From contig SNVD02009724.1 of assembly GCA_013180625.2 (NCBI GenBank), positions 62,001 through 126,000 of the forward strand: a DNA stretch of 64,000 nt. The letters are read 5' to 3'. The position numbers were made by a program, and so were the translations under genes. Positions 38,661 to 50,752 of the stretch are shown in pieces. This DNA comes from Boswellia sacra (taxonomy: Eukaryota > Streptophyta > Magnoliopsida > Sapindales > Burseraceae). The notes beneath the pieces were generated by a model. It did not search any database and was not told the DNA's origin. It worked only from the letters and a program-made list of their open reading frames with translations. Position 1 is the stretch's first letter. Each line of letters starts with the position of its first letter.

Positions 38661-39794
38661 GCGAAACACCAGAATCGAATTCCAAAGTTGGTTCAAATCA
38701 TCCCATTTCCAAATTTCAACTCCCAACTTCAAAAAATCACTAAAAATCCGTTTTAACTCTAAATTCAACGAAATCAGCGGCTATTTAAAGCTTAATCTGT
38801 CTATTTTCTTACAGAAATGGAAGATCATGCAATTCTCAATCCAGAAAAATACATCAACTCAACAACACAAGACAATCACATAAACTACAACTCCTCACAA
38901 AACTATCTCTACTCCACTTCATCAACACTTAATTTCACACATACTTCTTCATTCAATCACAACAAACAACTTGCAATAAGTAACTTCACTCATAATTCAT
39001 CATCCAAGCAACCAAGAATTTAAGTTAAAACAAGTCACATGCATAACAACTAATATCAATTCAACAACAAAACACATAACATAAAGTAATTATAGTGTTA
39101 GAATCTCGTACTTGTTTTTCAAGCTAACTTCTTGAATCTTTTCCTCTCTTTTCTTCTCTCTCTTTTCTCTTCTTCTTTTTCTCTTCTTTTCTTCCTGGAA
39201 ACGTGAACTCCTTTCTCCTCTTCTCTTCTTTTTTTTTCTTTTCTTCTTTTCCTTCTCCTCAATTCTATAAAACCCCATCTCTTCCCTAAATATAAGGCCT
39301 TGGCTCAATGGGCCTAAGTCCACCAACTTCCAACCCACTAATACTTTAAACATAATTTCTAAGTTTGTAATATATATAAATGCATATATATATTAATTTA
39401 CATTTGAGACTCTACATGCTAAATGAGTCTTTTGTTCAAAATTTGACCTTTTATTCTGACAGTCAGTAGGTATAAGTAGCTTGTTTGCAGAGAGTGAAAA
39501 TTCTCCAACAGGTGACAAGGCTATTTTGTTTGCTCTGAACCGAGGCGGAGGCTGAGGTGAGGTTAAAATGTCAAAGTAGACTTTATCAAAGCAATCTCGT
39601 GCAAACTTTCAAGGAACCTGCAATTGATTTTTAAAACTACAGACATCCATAAGTAATACTCTGAAAAATGGACAAATATAGGTAGAAACTGTTTCTACAT
39701 ATGAACACAGTCCTTAATTGATCAAATCATAAGTTTCCTATAACAAATCCAAATGGTAAGTAAATGAGGAAGTTCCAACTTCATAACAATCTAC

Positions 39795-40310
39795 CACTAG
39801 AAGAAAAAGGCCCGTATACGGCGGCCTTATACGGCGGTTTTTAAAAACCGCCTCAGAAGCTTTATACGCGAACCCATCTACGGCGGTTTTGAAACCGCCG
39901 TAGAAATCCCGAAATATCCCAAAACAATCTGCCCTAGTCCCGCTTATTCTCTTAATTTCCCTCTCACATTTTCTCTCAATCCTCCCCCATTACATCCCGC
40001 AATCGAGTCCCTCTCATTCTCTCAATTTCCCTCTCGGATTTTCTCTCAAATCTCCCCAATTACAATACCCAATCAAGTTTGTCTATCATTTTCTCGCATC
40101 ATCTCGCATTTTGCCCAATCGATTCTAATCGGTTCTCCTCACTTTGCAATCGATTCTGCGTGTTCTATCAAGATCTCCCTTTCTCTTGTCTGCCTCACAG
40201 CTTCAGCTCATCATTGCTTGCTTGCTTGCTTTACTCTTCAAGTCTTCGTCTTCTCTACTCGTCAATCTAGTGATAACAGAAGATAAGGTGCGATAATTTT
40301 TTCTGTAATC
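39795..40310 (+). other. Left sub-terminal region and CT-rich leader of element C
   Basis: After the terminal repeats (TATACGGCGG and AAACCGCC variants, to about 39905) comes a pyrimidine-rich stretch. It includes an imperfect tandem duplication (TTCTCTCAATTTCCCTCTC style units at about 39945-40070) and then GATAAGGTGCGATAA. It looks like the promoter and leader of a captured gene or of the element itself. The open frame there (40079-40270) shows no known domain. Confidence 0.5.
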
Positions 40311-40442
40311 TTTGCTTGTTTATTATTTTTGTTGTTGTTATAATTCGAAATTGATAGTTATCTAAGCTGGAAAAGGTTACGAGGATTGATGTTATGATTA
40401 TCTAAGCTTGAATCACCATAAATTAAAGTTTTTAATTTGTAC

Positions 40443-40695
40443 GATGTTGAAGATTTAGAAATCGATTTCCATATTGATATTGCTGTTCCAATACGTAACC
40501 AGATTCCAACTTTAAGGACTCTCAAACTTGGTTCTTATAAATTAAGTAATTCACCAAACCCTTTTAGTTTTCCATTCTTGACAACTTTGTGACTCTATAG
40601 AGTTAATTTCACTTGTCAAGATGAATGCTACGATTGCTTGAATCTGGAGAAGATAGTTTTAAAGTAATGTCGGGTTGAAGGCTCGAAGATCTTTG
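40443..40695 (+). pseudogene. Captured F-box/FBD LRR gene fragment
   Basis: One frame reads DVEDLEIDFHIDIAVPIRNQ, then PTLRTLKLGSYKLSNSPNPF and SFPFLTTL, then VNFTCQDECYDCLNLEKIVL and VEGSKIF. It is interrupted by TGA near 40590 and TAA near 40665. The pattern of short leucine-rich repeats with 'TLKL... F.FP.LTTL...V.F...L..CLNLE' is typical of plant F-box/FBD/LRR proteins. Neither the F-box nor the FBD domain is present. Confidence 0.6.
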
Positions 40696-42521
40696 TGACG
40701 TTATGACGTTATGACGTTATGATTATAATTTAGTTTTTAATGATGTTATGATTCTTGTTTTGTTTTTAATGATGTTGTGATGTTTTGTTTTCAATGATGT
40801 TGTGATGTTATACCAACTTACACCTGCCCCTCTCACCTTATCAAAAATTATGTTTGCTTTATGTGAGTACCTTTTGTAATCATAAGAGGAGAAATTGAGC
40901 TCATAATTTTTTCCTTTTTGGTATTATCTATTAGAAGTTCTCCCAGGCAAAATTTGAATGCTCTGCTTCTCCTTTTTCCTTTTCCAATTGCAACCTCGTT
41001 TAATTAGCGTATGTATTTGTGCATCTGCCATGCTCCTCCTCCTATGAAGATGAATGATGTTTTATAAAGAAAGTTATTCAATTTGACTTTCTCACAGACA
41101 ATTGGAAAATAGAAAGTTTTTTAATTCAATATATATCATATAAAGGAAAGGCGAGAGTATTATATCATAACATTGGAAAATAGAAGCTTAAGTTTAATGT
41201 TATAAACCAAGCTCTGTTAATCTGATTCTCTTTAAAACTTTTCTGTTCTGAAGTACAATTTAAAATTTTCTCATCTTATTAATTCTCCTTGAGTTGTTCC
41301 ATCGACAATTCAACCTTATGCTGGATATCTTGAAATAATGCTATTGTTTCTTTGCCTATCTGTTCATTCAAACATAAACCAAAAATATATAACTGTTTCA
41401 GGCTGATGTTTTAGAAAAAAGGTCATCAAATTTTACTTTATATTCTTGCCTGTTCGGATGTTTCTTGCAAATGTTTTATTGATCGTGATGTTTGTTTCCA
41501 GGTTGCTAAAAATATTTTTACAGAGCAGAGGAAGTCTCTGTATAAAATTTTTCTCATAATGCTGTATCTTATACCATAATTTCAGTTCATTGTCCCAAGT
41601 AATCAATTATAGTTAATTATTTATGACCAGAAGACTATCACAAAATTCTCAGGAGAGAGACCTTCCTATGGTTAACTTTTGCTAAACTTGAGAAAACTCT
41701 AATTTCAATAGAAGATTGTAAAATAAGTAATTTATGAAAACAGGAAGAGATATCAAGCTATAAAATTACTGCATTTAATACCTGACAGGTATTTCGCCTG
41801 GATCTTTCTCCAATTTTTCTTGATGATATACATGAATATGGCTTTGAACTCTTCCACAATCACCCTTTCACGTAGGTTGTGTTATCTTCCATAGTTTCGT
41901 ACTTGTCGTTTGTCCTTTTCATTATTTTCTGCATGATGATAATGTTCTCTTCTGCTCAATCTCAACTGTTTTAGCTGTACCCCTCGAGTCCACTGCAACT
42001 ACGCCAACTTCCCATTTACTCAATTCCTAATCGCACTAGAGAAACAAATTTCTTTAACCTATATTTTGTACTTAAGCTTCATGAAGTAAAGAATTCAAGT
42101 ATCATTACTAGTTTGGTTAGTAAAAAACTTTGAATAGCATAAATTCTACTGATAATTCAAATTATTTTAAACCACTTTCCTCACTGATATTAACATGCAA
42201 TATTTATTATTTTGGTCATTTTAGAACATTTTGCAGGTTTTTTTTTTGTCCCTGCGTTTGATTGCTGAAGTTGTTTTTTTCTTGCCATACCAGTATAGGA
42301 TTTTTACTTGTTCTTATGCATCATACACTTTTGTGATAGCTTAGTCCTATTCTAGCTCAAAAGATGTATCTGTTGTTTGTTAAAGTTCTAATTGAAAACT
42401 GTGGATCAATACTATGTTGGCTCTAATAATAGCATTCAGGTTACTCTGGTTTTTGATTTACTATATGAGATTTGTCATTTTTTTAGGATTGTTTTTACTG
42501 ATTAATAATGTGTATCTGCAG

Positions 42522-42605
42522 GGAGTTTGTGTCCAAAACGTGCTTGATTCTATAGTCCCCGCTTTGTTGGCTGATAAGAACCGCAAGTTCATATAACTTG
42601 AACAG
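42522..42605 (+). pseudogene. Captured alpha-mannosidase exon
   Basis: A 28-codon exon between an AG acceptor (ATCTGCAG) and a GT donor (GTAATG) encodes GVCVQNVLDSIVPALLADKN then RKFI, a stop, and LEQ. Plant lysosomal-type GH38 alpha-mannosidases have nearly the same segment (VQNVLDSLIPALLADKNRKF) ahead of a Tyr that is here a stop codon (TAA). One exon only; no catalytic residues are present. Confidence 0.65.
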
Positions 42606-43139
42606 GTAATGTTTTGCAATCTTTTTTATGTTTTCTTCAATAGTTGAGAAAAGATTGAAAAGGAAATGAGTGAAGTTAGGAAACAGAGAAGTCTAAGTGC
42701 TTAAAAAAGTTTGTTGCAAATGGAAAGTGTCCTTGGTTTCCTATACTGCTATGTACCTGGGCTGAAACTTTTCATTCACTGAGCTGGCTCACCACCTTTA
42801 TAGCCTCAGTGGTCATTGTTTTGCTTAACTGGTGTTTACTGTCTTATTTGCATGAATCCCCCAGATGGCAGCATGTTAGTCATTTACACATTTTTTTGGC
42901 CATTACTTGTTGAGTGTGTTATGGTGATCAGAGGAGTACATATTTTAGAGTAAGTGAATTGATAAATATGGGGCATAATGCTTATGTTTTTAATGGATCT
43001 CTTTGATGGTTATTGGTTGAATTTCTTGATTCGTGTTATGTTGTGTACGAAAATTGATAATTAAATACAAAAATTGAAAAAATAAAGGATGTGACCAGAT
43101 TACGTAATTAATCAAACTCCTAGAAACGTGAGAAAGTTA

Positions 43140-43935
43140 TGTTGAAGTTAGCAATTAATATTAAATGGGCTAACTTAATCAAGTGGTAAAGTAAGCCCAA
43201 GTTGAGCCGAAATGACAAAAAGTTCATTTCAATTTCAATTAATTATGTCAGCCCAAGTAAGCCCAAGTTGAGCCGAAACCCACAACCATAATAAAAATTG
43301 TCAGGCCATTAAACAAAAAAAGTAATAAAACCAGCCCACTAAGCTATAAACTATGTCAGCCCATTAAACACAAAAAAAATTAATAAACCAGCCCACTAAA
43401 CTAGAAACTATGTAAGCCCATTAAACAAACCCACAACCATAATAAAAATTGTCAGCCCATTAAACAAAAAAAGTAATAAAACCAGCCCACTAAGCTATAA
43501 ATTATATCGGCCCATTAAACAAAAAAAGTAATAAAACCAGTCCACTAAGCTATAAACTATATCAGCCCATTAAACACAAATAAATTAATAAAACTAGCCC
43601 ACCAAACTAGAAACTATATCAGCCCATTAAACACAAATAAATTAATAAAACTAGCCCACCAAACTAGAAACTATGTCAGCCCATTAAACAAACCCACAAC
43701 CATAATAAAAATTGTCAGCCCATTAAACCAAAAAAGTAATAAAACCAGCCCACTAAGCTATAAATTATATCGGCCCATTAAACAAAAAAAGTAATAAAAT
43801 CAGCCCACTAAGCTATAAACTATATCAGCCCATTAAACACAAATAAATTAATAAAACTAGCCCACCAAACTAGAAACTATATCAGCCCATTAAACACAAA
43901 TAAATTAATAAAACTAGCCCACCAAATTAAAAAAA
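43140..43935 (+). repeat. GCCCATTAA/GCCCACTAA tandem array upstream of TNPD
   Basis: About ten nested units of about 60-70 bp, with higher-order repeats of ~270 bp, contain CAGCCCATTAAACA, AAAACCAGCCCACTAA and TCGGCCCATTAAAC. They end about 215 bp before the transposase start. The motif resembles plant site II/UP1 elements (TGGGCY, GGCCCAWWW) found in promoters active in dividing cells. A promoter role is inferred. Confidence 0.8.
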
Positions 43936-44151
43936 AAAAATGAAAAGACACTATCCAACTACCCAAAAAATTCTAAGTTAATAGTTAATATTGTTAGTAA
44001 CTATTGGATTTTATGGTTTGTATCTCTTCGTTAATTATTATCATTATTTTGTTCTGTCTATGTTTGTTTTTCATGCTTAGAAATTGTTCAATAGTTATTA
44101 TTTTACCTTTCTTGATATGGATTACATCTACTTTCTTTAAGGAACATACCC

Positions 44152-47100
44152 ATGGATAAGAGTTGGATTGATTACAAAATCGCTGTTGTCATGCATATTT
44201 CAGTGGGGTTGAGAGATTCTTAAATTTTGCTTTTGGCAATCTAGTTAACGATACTAGAATTTTATGTCCTTGTAAGAAATGTCACAATCGATATCGTTTG
44301 GATAGATACACAGCACGAGAGCATTTAATCTGTAATGGGTTTCTTAGAACATATAAAAGGTGGACCTTACATGGAGAACAGTATACACCACTTGAGTCTG
44401 ACCAACCCAACCAACCCAACCAACATACAGAGGTTGACTGTGATTCCACTGTGGGTGATGATATGGTCGAAATGATACATGAAGCCATTGGGCTTCCGAA
44501 TAATGATTTTGGTGAAGGTAGTAGTCATCCATTGGATAAAGAAACTGAGAGATATTTAAAACTTCTTCAGGAGGCAGAGTGTCCATTGTATCCAGGTTGT
44601 GAGATTTTTACTTCACTTTCTTTTACTGTTCAACTTTTGCAATTAAAAGTGTTGCACGGATGGACGGACACCTCAATGACAAAGTTACTAAAACTGTTGA
44701 AGAAAGCCTTTCCAGAAAATTCCAAAGTTCCTTCTTCATATTATGAGGCACAAAAGATAACTACTGACTTGGGGTTTACATATCAGTCTTGGGATGCTTG
44801 TCCCAACAATTGTATGTTGTTTAGAGGTGAGTATGGAAATTTGGATAGGTGTTGCATATGCCATGAGTCTAGATATAAGAACTTTGATGAGGTGAATGAT
44901 GCATCAAATCCCAATGGTAAAATTGCTGCAAAACAAGTAAGATACTTTCCACTAATTCCTAGGTTGCAAAGATTATTCATGTCTTCAAAAACTGATTCTT
45001 TAATGCGATGGCACGCAGAAGATCGTATTAAAGATGGTGTGCTTAGACATCCGGCTGATAGCCCTTGTTGGAGAACTTTTGACGAAAAGCATCCTGCTTT
45101 TGCTGCTGATTCTCGTAATGTCAGACTTGGATTGGCAGCAGATGGATTTAATCCATTCAGAACTATGTCCATAGCACACAGTACATGGCCTATTATGTTG
45201 ATGCCATACAACTTACCTCCTCGGTTGTGCATGAAGGAAACTTTTTTCATTTTATCTGTGCTAATTGATGGTCCAAAAGGTCCTGGAAATAAAATTGATG
45301 TCTATATGCAGCTGCTGATAGATGAATTAAAACAATTATGGAGTGAAGGTGTGCTAACCTATGATGCATCGTGTCGACAAATGTTCAAACTACATGCAGC
45401 ATTATTATGGACTATCAATGATTTTCCGGCATATGCTAATCTGTCGGGTTGGAGCACTAAAGGTGAGAAAGCATGTCCTTGTTGTATGGAAAATACGGTA
45501 TCTAAATGGTTGTCTCATAGTAGAAAGTTTTGTTACATGGGTCATCGGCGATACTTGCCCAGTACTCATAGATTTCGAAGGGATAGGATATCGTTTAATG
45601 GGAAAGCGGAATTGGGACCACCTCCAGCTTGCTTGTCTGGTGTTGATGTAAAAAGACAATTAGAAAATGTTCTTACCGAGTATAAGATGGAAGACCTTCA
45701 GAGAAGAGTGAATAATTCTGAAATGACAAATCAAGCAAACAGTTGGAAGAAAAAAAGCATTTTCTTTGAACTACCATATTGGGAGCATAACTTGATTAGA
45801 CATAATCTTGACGTCATGCACATTGAGAAGAATGTATGTGATAATATACTCTGGACATTGTTAGGGGATTCGAGGAAATCAAAAGATTCATTGAAGGCTC
45901 GACTTGATTTGGGGGATATGAAAATAAGGAAAGCTCTACATCCTCAACAACGAGGTGCTAACAAATTGTATTTACCTCCTGCATGCTTCTCAATGAACAA
46001 AGATAATAAAGATGTCTTTCTTAGTGTGTTAAAGAAAGTGAAGTTACTGGATGGTTATGCATCAAATATTCGACGGCGTGTTCACATGAAAGAGCGGAGC
46101 ATTTCATGTTTGAAAAGTCATGATAATCATATTTTGATACAACAATTGCTTCCTCTTGCTGCTCGAAGGGCTTTGCCAAAAAATGTTGTTGTTACTTTGA
46201 TTGAGTTAGCAAACTTTTTCAAGCAACTGTGCTCCAAAGTGAATACTGCAGAAGACTTAAACTCTATTCAACATCGAGTTGTGCTTACACTGTGCCATAT
46301 TGAGAAAATTTTCCCACCTTCATTCTTTGACATAATGGAGCATTTGCCCATTCATCTTGCTCAAGAGGCATCTTTAGCGGGACCGGTACAATTTCGATGG
46401 ATGTATCCTGTTGAAAGGTATTACTAAGTCACTTGTTACGTAATGTTCTTTTAACATCCATTCTTATCAATGAATATCTACTTAGAAAGATTTCGGATTC
46501 TATAGGTATTTACTAACTCTGAAGAGATATGTGCGCAACCGTGCACACCCGGAGGCTTCTATTGCTAAGGGATATCTACTGGAAGAGTGCATAAATTTTT
46601 GCTCAAGATATCTTGATGAGGTCGAAACTAAAATTAATCGAGGACCTCGAAATAAGGATGGTACCTTTAGTGAAGGAGAGCATTTTGAACTTGATCATGT
46701 CTCTTGGGTTCGAGCACATAGATATGTGCTAGTTAATACACCTTCTATTGATCCCTTTCGAGAGTAAGATATGCATCATCATTTCTTTTTCTAAGCAATT
46801 TGTTGAGTTTGACTCGTATTGTTAGTAATGTCTTTTGATGTCTTCTCACACAGGAAGCATCTAAATGAACTTCAACGTCAAAGGCCTCGTTCTACCATTC
46901 ACGAAATCCATAGAGAGCATAACAAAACCTTCCATGAATGGTTTCGAAGTCATGTAAGTCTTAGTTATCTATTGAAGTGCTATCATTATACTAACTTTGA
47001 AATCTAACTATGTGTTCCTATAGGTTTACTCCTTACAAGAGACCTCAAATGTATCATTGTCCAAGGAAATCATCAATTTAGCTAATGGGCCTAAATCGGG

Positions 47101-47725
47101 CGCACATCGTTATAAATCTTATAGTGTTAATGGCTTCAAATTTCGGATCAAAGACACCGATAAGCACAAAACAACTCAGCAATGTGGTGTTATTTTGAAG
47201 GCTGATACCATGAGCTATTCTAGTGCACGAGATAAAAATCCTCTTTCGGGCAATGTCACATTTCTTGGAGTGTTAATAGATATAATTCAAATTCGTTATG
47301 TCAATGACATGACTTTTATGTTGTTCAAGTGTGATTGGGTTGATAATCGGATTGGAAAGAAGTGTGATGAATTTGACTTCACCTTGGTTAATTTTAATCA
47401 TCTATTATATAAAGATAATCATGTGGATGATGAACCTTTCATTTTAGCAGAACAAGCTGAGCAAGTTTGTTATATTCAAGATCCGATGGATGAAGATTGG
47501 CATGTTGTGCTTAAAATGACAATGAGAGATACATATGATTTCACTTCCAAAAGTTCATCTACCGCAAACATGGTGCCACAAGTTGAGCTATACACACAAC
47601 AAGAATTTGATGAAAGAGGTTATTTTCGTGAGGAAGATGTTCAATGGGTTAGGCAAGGAGTTGAAGGCACAACAATTATCATTAATAGAGAAGACAATGA
47701 TGATGGGATGGATGATATCGATTGA
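44152..47725 (+). CDS. CACTA TNPD transposase (one-base frameshift near start)
   Basis: Four exons: 44152-46417, 46506-46763, 46854-46953, 47024-47725. Blocks in order are Transpos_assoc (MDKSWIDYK, ILCPCKKCHNRYRLDRY), the Transposase_21 catalytic region (VLHGWTDTSMTKLL, FFILSVLIDGPKGPGNKIDV, HNLDVMHIEKNVCDNIL), DUF4218 (LCHIEKIFPPSFFDIMEHLP, RNRAHPEASIAKGYLLEE) and DUF4216 (NGFKFRIKDTDKHKTTQQCG). All borders are GT-AG and keep phase. The ATG is out of frame with the rest. An A4 run at 44176-44179 with one A missing explains this; otherwise no stop occurs. It could be a real lesion or an assembly error. TNPD proteins bind the ends and catalyse cut-and-paste transposition. Confidence 0.88.
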
Positions 47726-47976
47726 CTATTCTTTTGGGTATTCCCTTTTTTTTTTATTCTGTCATTTTGTATGTTATTTTGGTTTTGCGGGGCATTTGTT
47801 ATATATCCCCCTCGAATGGGTGTAACAATAATTTTTTGTGAATGACGTATATAGTTTGTTCTTTTGTGTTTTTCTTAAACGGATTGTGATTTTTTTTATA
47901 TGCATATGTTTCATATTATGATATGTACGAAATGATGTTAACATGGTTATCTATTTTTGTTTTCTTGTAGGTAACT

Positions 47977-49861
47977 ATGCCACCAAAGAGACTTCGAGAC
48001 ATTTCAATGGAGAGTATAATACAACGGGAAGCAGAATCTCGACGACAGTCGACATCTTCCCAAACTCAGACAAATAACGGAGAGCAAGGTATGTACATAA
48101 ATAAGATGGCTTTATTAATTAATATTTAAAATTGTTTTCTCATTTGTTTATTTGTTTTCCAGATGATGGTGGTACGTCGAAGGTTGTAAGAGGTCGTGGA
48201 TCAGCTCGCACTATTCGTGAGTGGGGAACAGGGCAAAGGTTGCATGTAGAGTTTAACTCTCAGTGGCAACCAATAAATGCAAACAAAGATAAATTTACCT
48301 CCCAACTTGGAATCATAGCAAAGAATGGCAACATGGCTCCGCTGACTTGTCCGCGATGGCAAAACATGCCACAACACCTGTTAGATGACATTTGGAAAGA
48401 AGTAAAGGTGAGTAATTTACATGAAATTCTTGGGCTATAACACATTTTTTGTATCTATATTAATCTATTATGATTTGTGGTTGTAGGATAATATAGATGT
48501 TCCTGATGAGTATAGAGTTCATTGTCTAAAAGCAGTTGGCAATCTTTGGAAGGACTGGAAAGCTCGTGTCAAGAGAGAGTATTACAAGAAATTTGATACA
48601 GATGAGGATCGGTTAGCTTTCACTCCTCCTAGAGTTAACCCGGACCAGTGGCCTATTCTTGTAGCTTATTGGGGGACGGAAGAAGCCAAGGTATATGTCT
48701 AACTCAACACATGTTATATATACCAAAATAGTTATTTTTAAGTAGTTATAAATTCCATAATACGTAAACTTTTGAAATTGTTTGTATTATAGGGAGTTGT
48801 AGAGAAGAATAAGGTAAATCGTGCACAACAGGTTGTACTTCATCGGACAGGTCGTACGTCGTTTGCCCAAAAACGAGAAGAGGTAAGTTTTACATAACTA
48901 TGTATATGTCTTTATCTATATGCTATTTATTTATTAGTTATGAAGATACTACTTCAATTGAGATATGAAGGAAGTGATTGTCTTTTTATTATGTTACCAT
49001 TGCATTGCTAAGAAATGAGATGTGTTTATTTTTTATGATGTTTTTGGTAAGTAGTGTCACTTTTTAAGTACTTGTACATCATGATAAAGCTTTATATTAG
49101 TTGTTTTCTTTTCTTTTTTTGGTTAGATGATAAGAAAGGGCGAACAAACTGATCGTATTAGTGTCTTCATCAAAACTAGAACAAAAAGTAATGGAGAAAT
49201 AGGTGATAGTGAAAGTGCAGAAATAATAGTAAGTTCTACATTTCTTTGAACCTATATTCATCTAGTATGTACGAATTGTTGTGTGCTTATTGTTTTATCT
49301 TCGTTAACTTGTTATTTGTTTTGATAATTTTGTAGAGTCAATTTAATGAGGGTTTGTCTCAATTTACACAAGAGCAACAAACTCAAGAAGTGAGAGAAGA
49401 GGTATTTGGAAACGTAATGGGACCTGATCATCGTGGCTATGCTCGGACATACGGTTATGGTCCATCTCCGATTGATATTCACGGAGGCAGCAGCTCATCT
49501 GATAATCAATTGAAGGAGCAGTTTAGTGCCTTACAGCAGGCACACAACAATTTGAATGCTGCTCACAACAACTTGCAGGAAGAATACAACAACTTGAAGA
49601 TGACGCATGCTGAAGTCCTTTCCTTTCTACAGGAGACGTTTCCAGAATTTGCACAGCGGCAAGCAAACAGATCGGTATTCACATATTTCCGTAAAAGTTG
49701 AAAGTTTCGGATGATTCATATTTTAACTTGCGTTTGGTATTCTTTTTTCTGAATAGGTTCCAGATGCTTCAAGTGGACATCGAAGTCGTTTTCACGTTGA
49801 TAGTCATGGAACAAATAATATCACACGTGACCCATCAGATGAGGAACATGAGTATGTATAA
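47977..49861 (+). CDS. Plant transposase Ptta/En/Spm (Transposase_24) protein
   Basis: Seven exons (47977-48088, 48163-48407, 48487-48690, 48793-48882, 49127-49228, 49336-49674, 49757-49861) join in phase to 398 residues ending YV-stop. The Transposase_24 region spans residues ~45-190: RTIREWGTGQRLHVEFNSQW, PRWQNMPQHLLDDIWKEVKD, CLKAVGNLWKDWKARVKREY, DQWPILVAYWGTEEAK. A Gln/Asn-rich coiled coil (QLKEQFSALQQAHNNLNAAH) lies near residue 300. This is the usual second gene of plant CACTA elements, thought to act with TNPD, as TNPA does in En/Spm, by binding sub-terminal repeats. No disabling mutation is visible. Confidence 0.85.
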
Positions 49862-50284
49862 ACAATCTTATTTGTTCAAAATTAAATAATCTTATTAAAT
49901 GAATATTATCTAAGTTACAAATTTATTCTTGCAGGTAAGTTCAAGTTTTGTGGTTTGCACTTATGTGGAGGTTGATGAACTCTTAGCTTTGTGGTTTGCA
50001 CTTATGTGGAGTTTGATGAACTCTTGGAGATGTTTAACTATTTGCTTATTATTAGATGTGTTAAACTATGTGAATTATGATACAGTTATATTTGATTTGT
50101 TTATTACAATATGTTTAAAACCACTTATATGAGATGCTTTTATATTTCGAATTCCCTTTATATTAATATTGAATGCATATAATTATTGAAATGTTATGAA
50201 AAATATTTTTTGAGGCAGCTGAACTGAATTTGTGAACAGTAGGTGCGGATTTAAATATGATAAATTGTTGCTGAAAATAAAAAA

Positions 50285-50749
50285 GCTTTTTACGGTGGTT
50301 CTGGAACCGTCGCAAATAAAAATCGTAGCAAACATATACGGCGGTTATATCTTCGACGTAAAAACATTTTTTGCGGCGGTTACATTGTTCGACGTAAAAA
50401 GTATTTATACGGCGGTTATTATGTTCGACGAAAAAAGATTTTTTACGGCGGTTATACTTTTCGTCGCAAAACCTTTTTTTACGGTGGTTTACACGTTCGA
50501 CGTAAAAACGTTTTTATGGCGGTTTAAAACCGCCGTTAAAAGGTGTGTCAAATGCGAAATCAAATTCGTTGTATTTTTTTACGTCGAACACATAAACCGC
50601 CGTATAAACATATTTACGGCGGACAAGAACCGCCGTAAAAGCTTTTACTGCGGTTGCTTTTACGGCAGACAGAAACCGCCGTAGAACCGCCGTAAAAGGT
50701 TATTTACGACGGTTTTTGTCCGCCGTAAATAGTGTATTCTGTTGTAGTG
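50285..50749. repeat. CACTA C right sub-terminal repeat array
   Basis: About eighteen copies of TTTACGGCGGTT / AACCGCCGTAAA variants in both orientations. The first half is mostly TACGGCGGTTAT followed by TTCGACGTAAAA; the last 200 bp are mostly AACCGCCGTAAA. Putative accessory-transposase binding sites. Confidence 0.85.
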
Positions 50750-50752
50750 TAC

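Larger units (their letters stand above)
37504..39416. mobile_element. Solo LTR (1.9 kb) with TSD TGCTA
   Basis: Starts TGTCACACCC and ends GAGACTCTACA (TGT...ACA). It is flanked by TGCTA at 37499-37503 and 39417-39421. TGTCACACCC is a common LTR start of plant Ty3/gypsy elements. No internal region is present, so it arose by LTR-LTR recombination. It contains a TA microsatellite, a 63-bp tandem array and a CACTCGACACTG-rich stretch. Short open frames inside it look fortuitous. Confidence 0.8.
39795..50749 (+). mobile_element. CACTA element C, nearly intact, nested in B
   Basis: The left end is CACTAGAAGAAAAAGGCC followed by TATACGGCGG. The complement of the right end is CACTACAACAGAATACAC followed by TTTACGGCGG. 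Both are flanked by TAC (39792-39794, 50750-50752). The two-gene arrangement of autonomous plant CACTA elements is present, both plus strand: TNPD (44152-47725) and a Transposase_24 gene (47977-49861). Captured fragments of an F-box/LRR gene and an alpha-mannosidase gene lie in the left half. The transposase is far better preserved than that of B, as expected for the younger insertion. Confidence 0.88.

Noticed and set aside
38817..39353. Short frames in the solo LTR, including a Lys/Arg/Glu-rich one
   Set aside because: Generated by CT/GA-rich sequence within the LTR.
50232..50684. 150-codon frame with FDVKTFF-like repeats
   Set aside because: It is the sub-terminal repeat array of CACTA C read as protein, not a gene.
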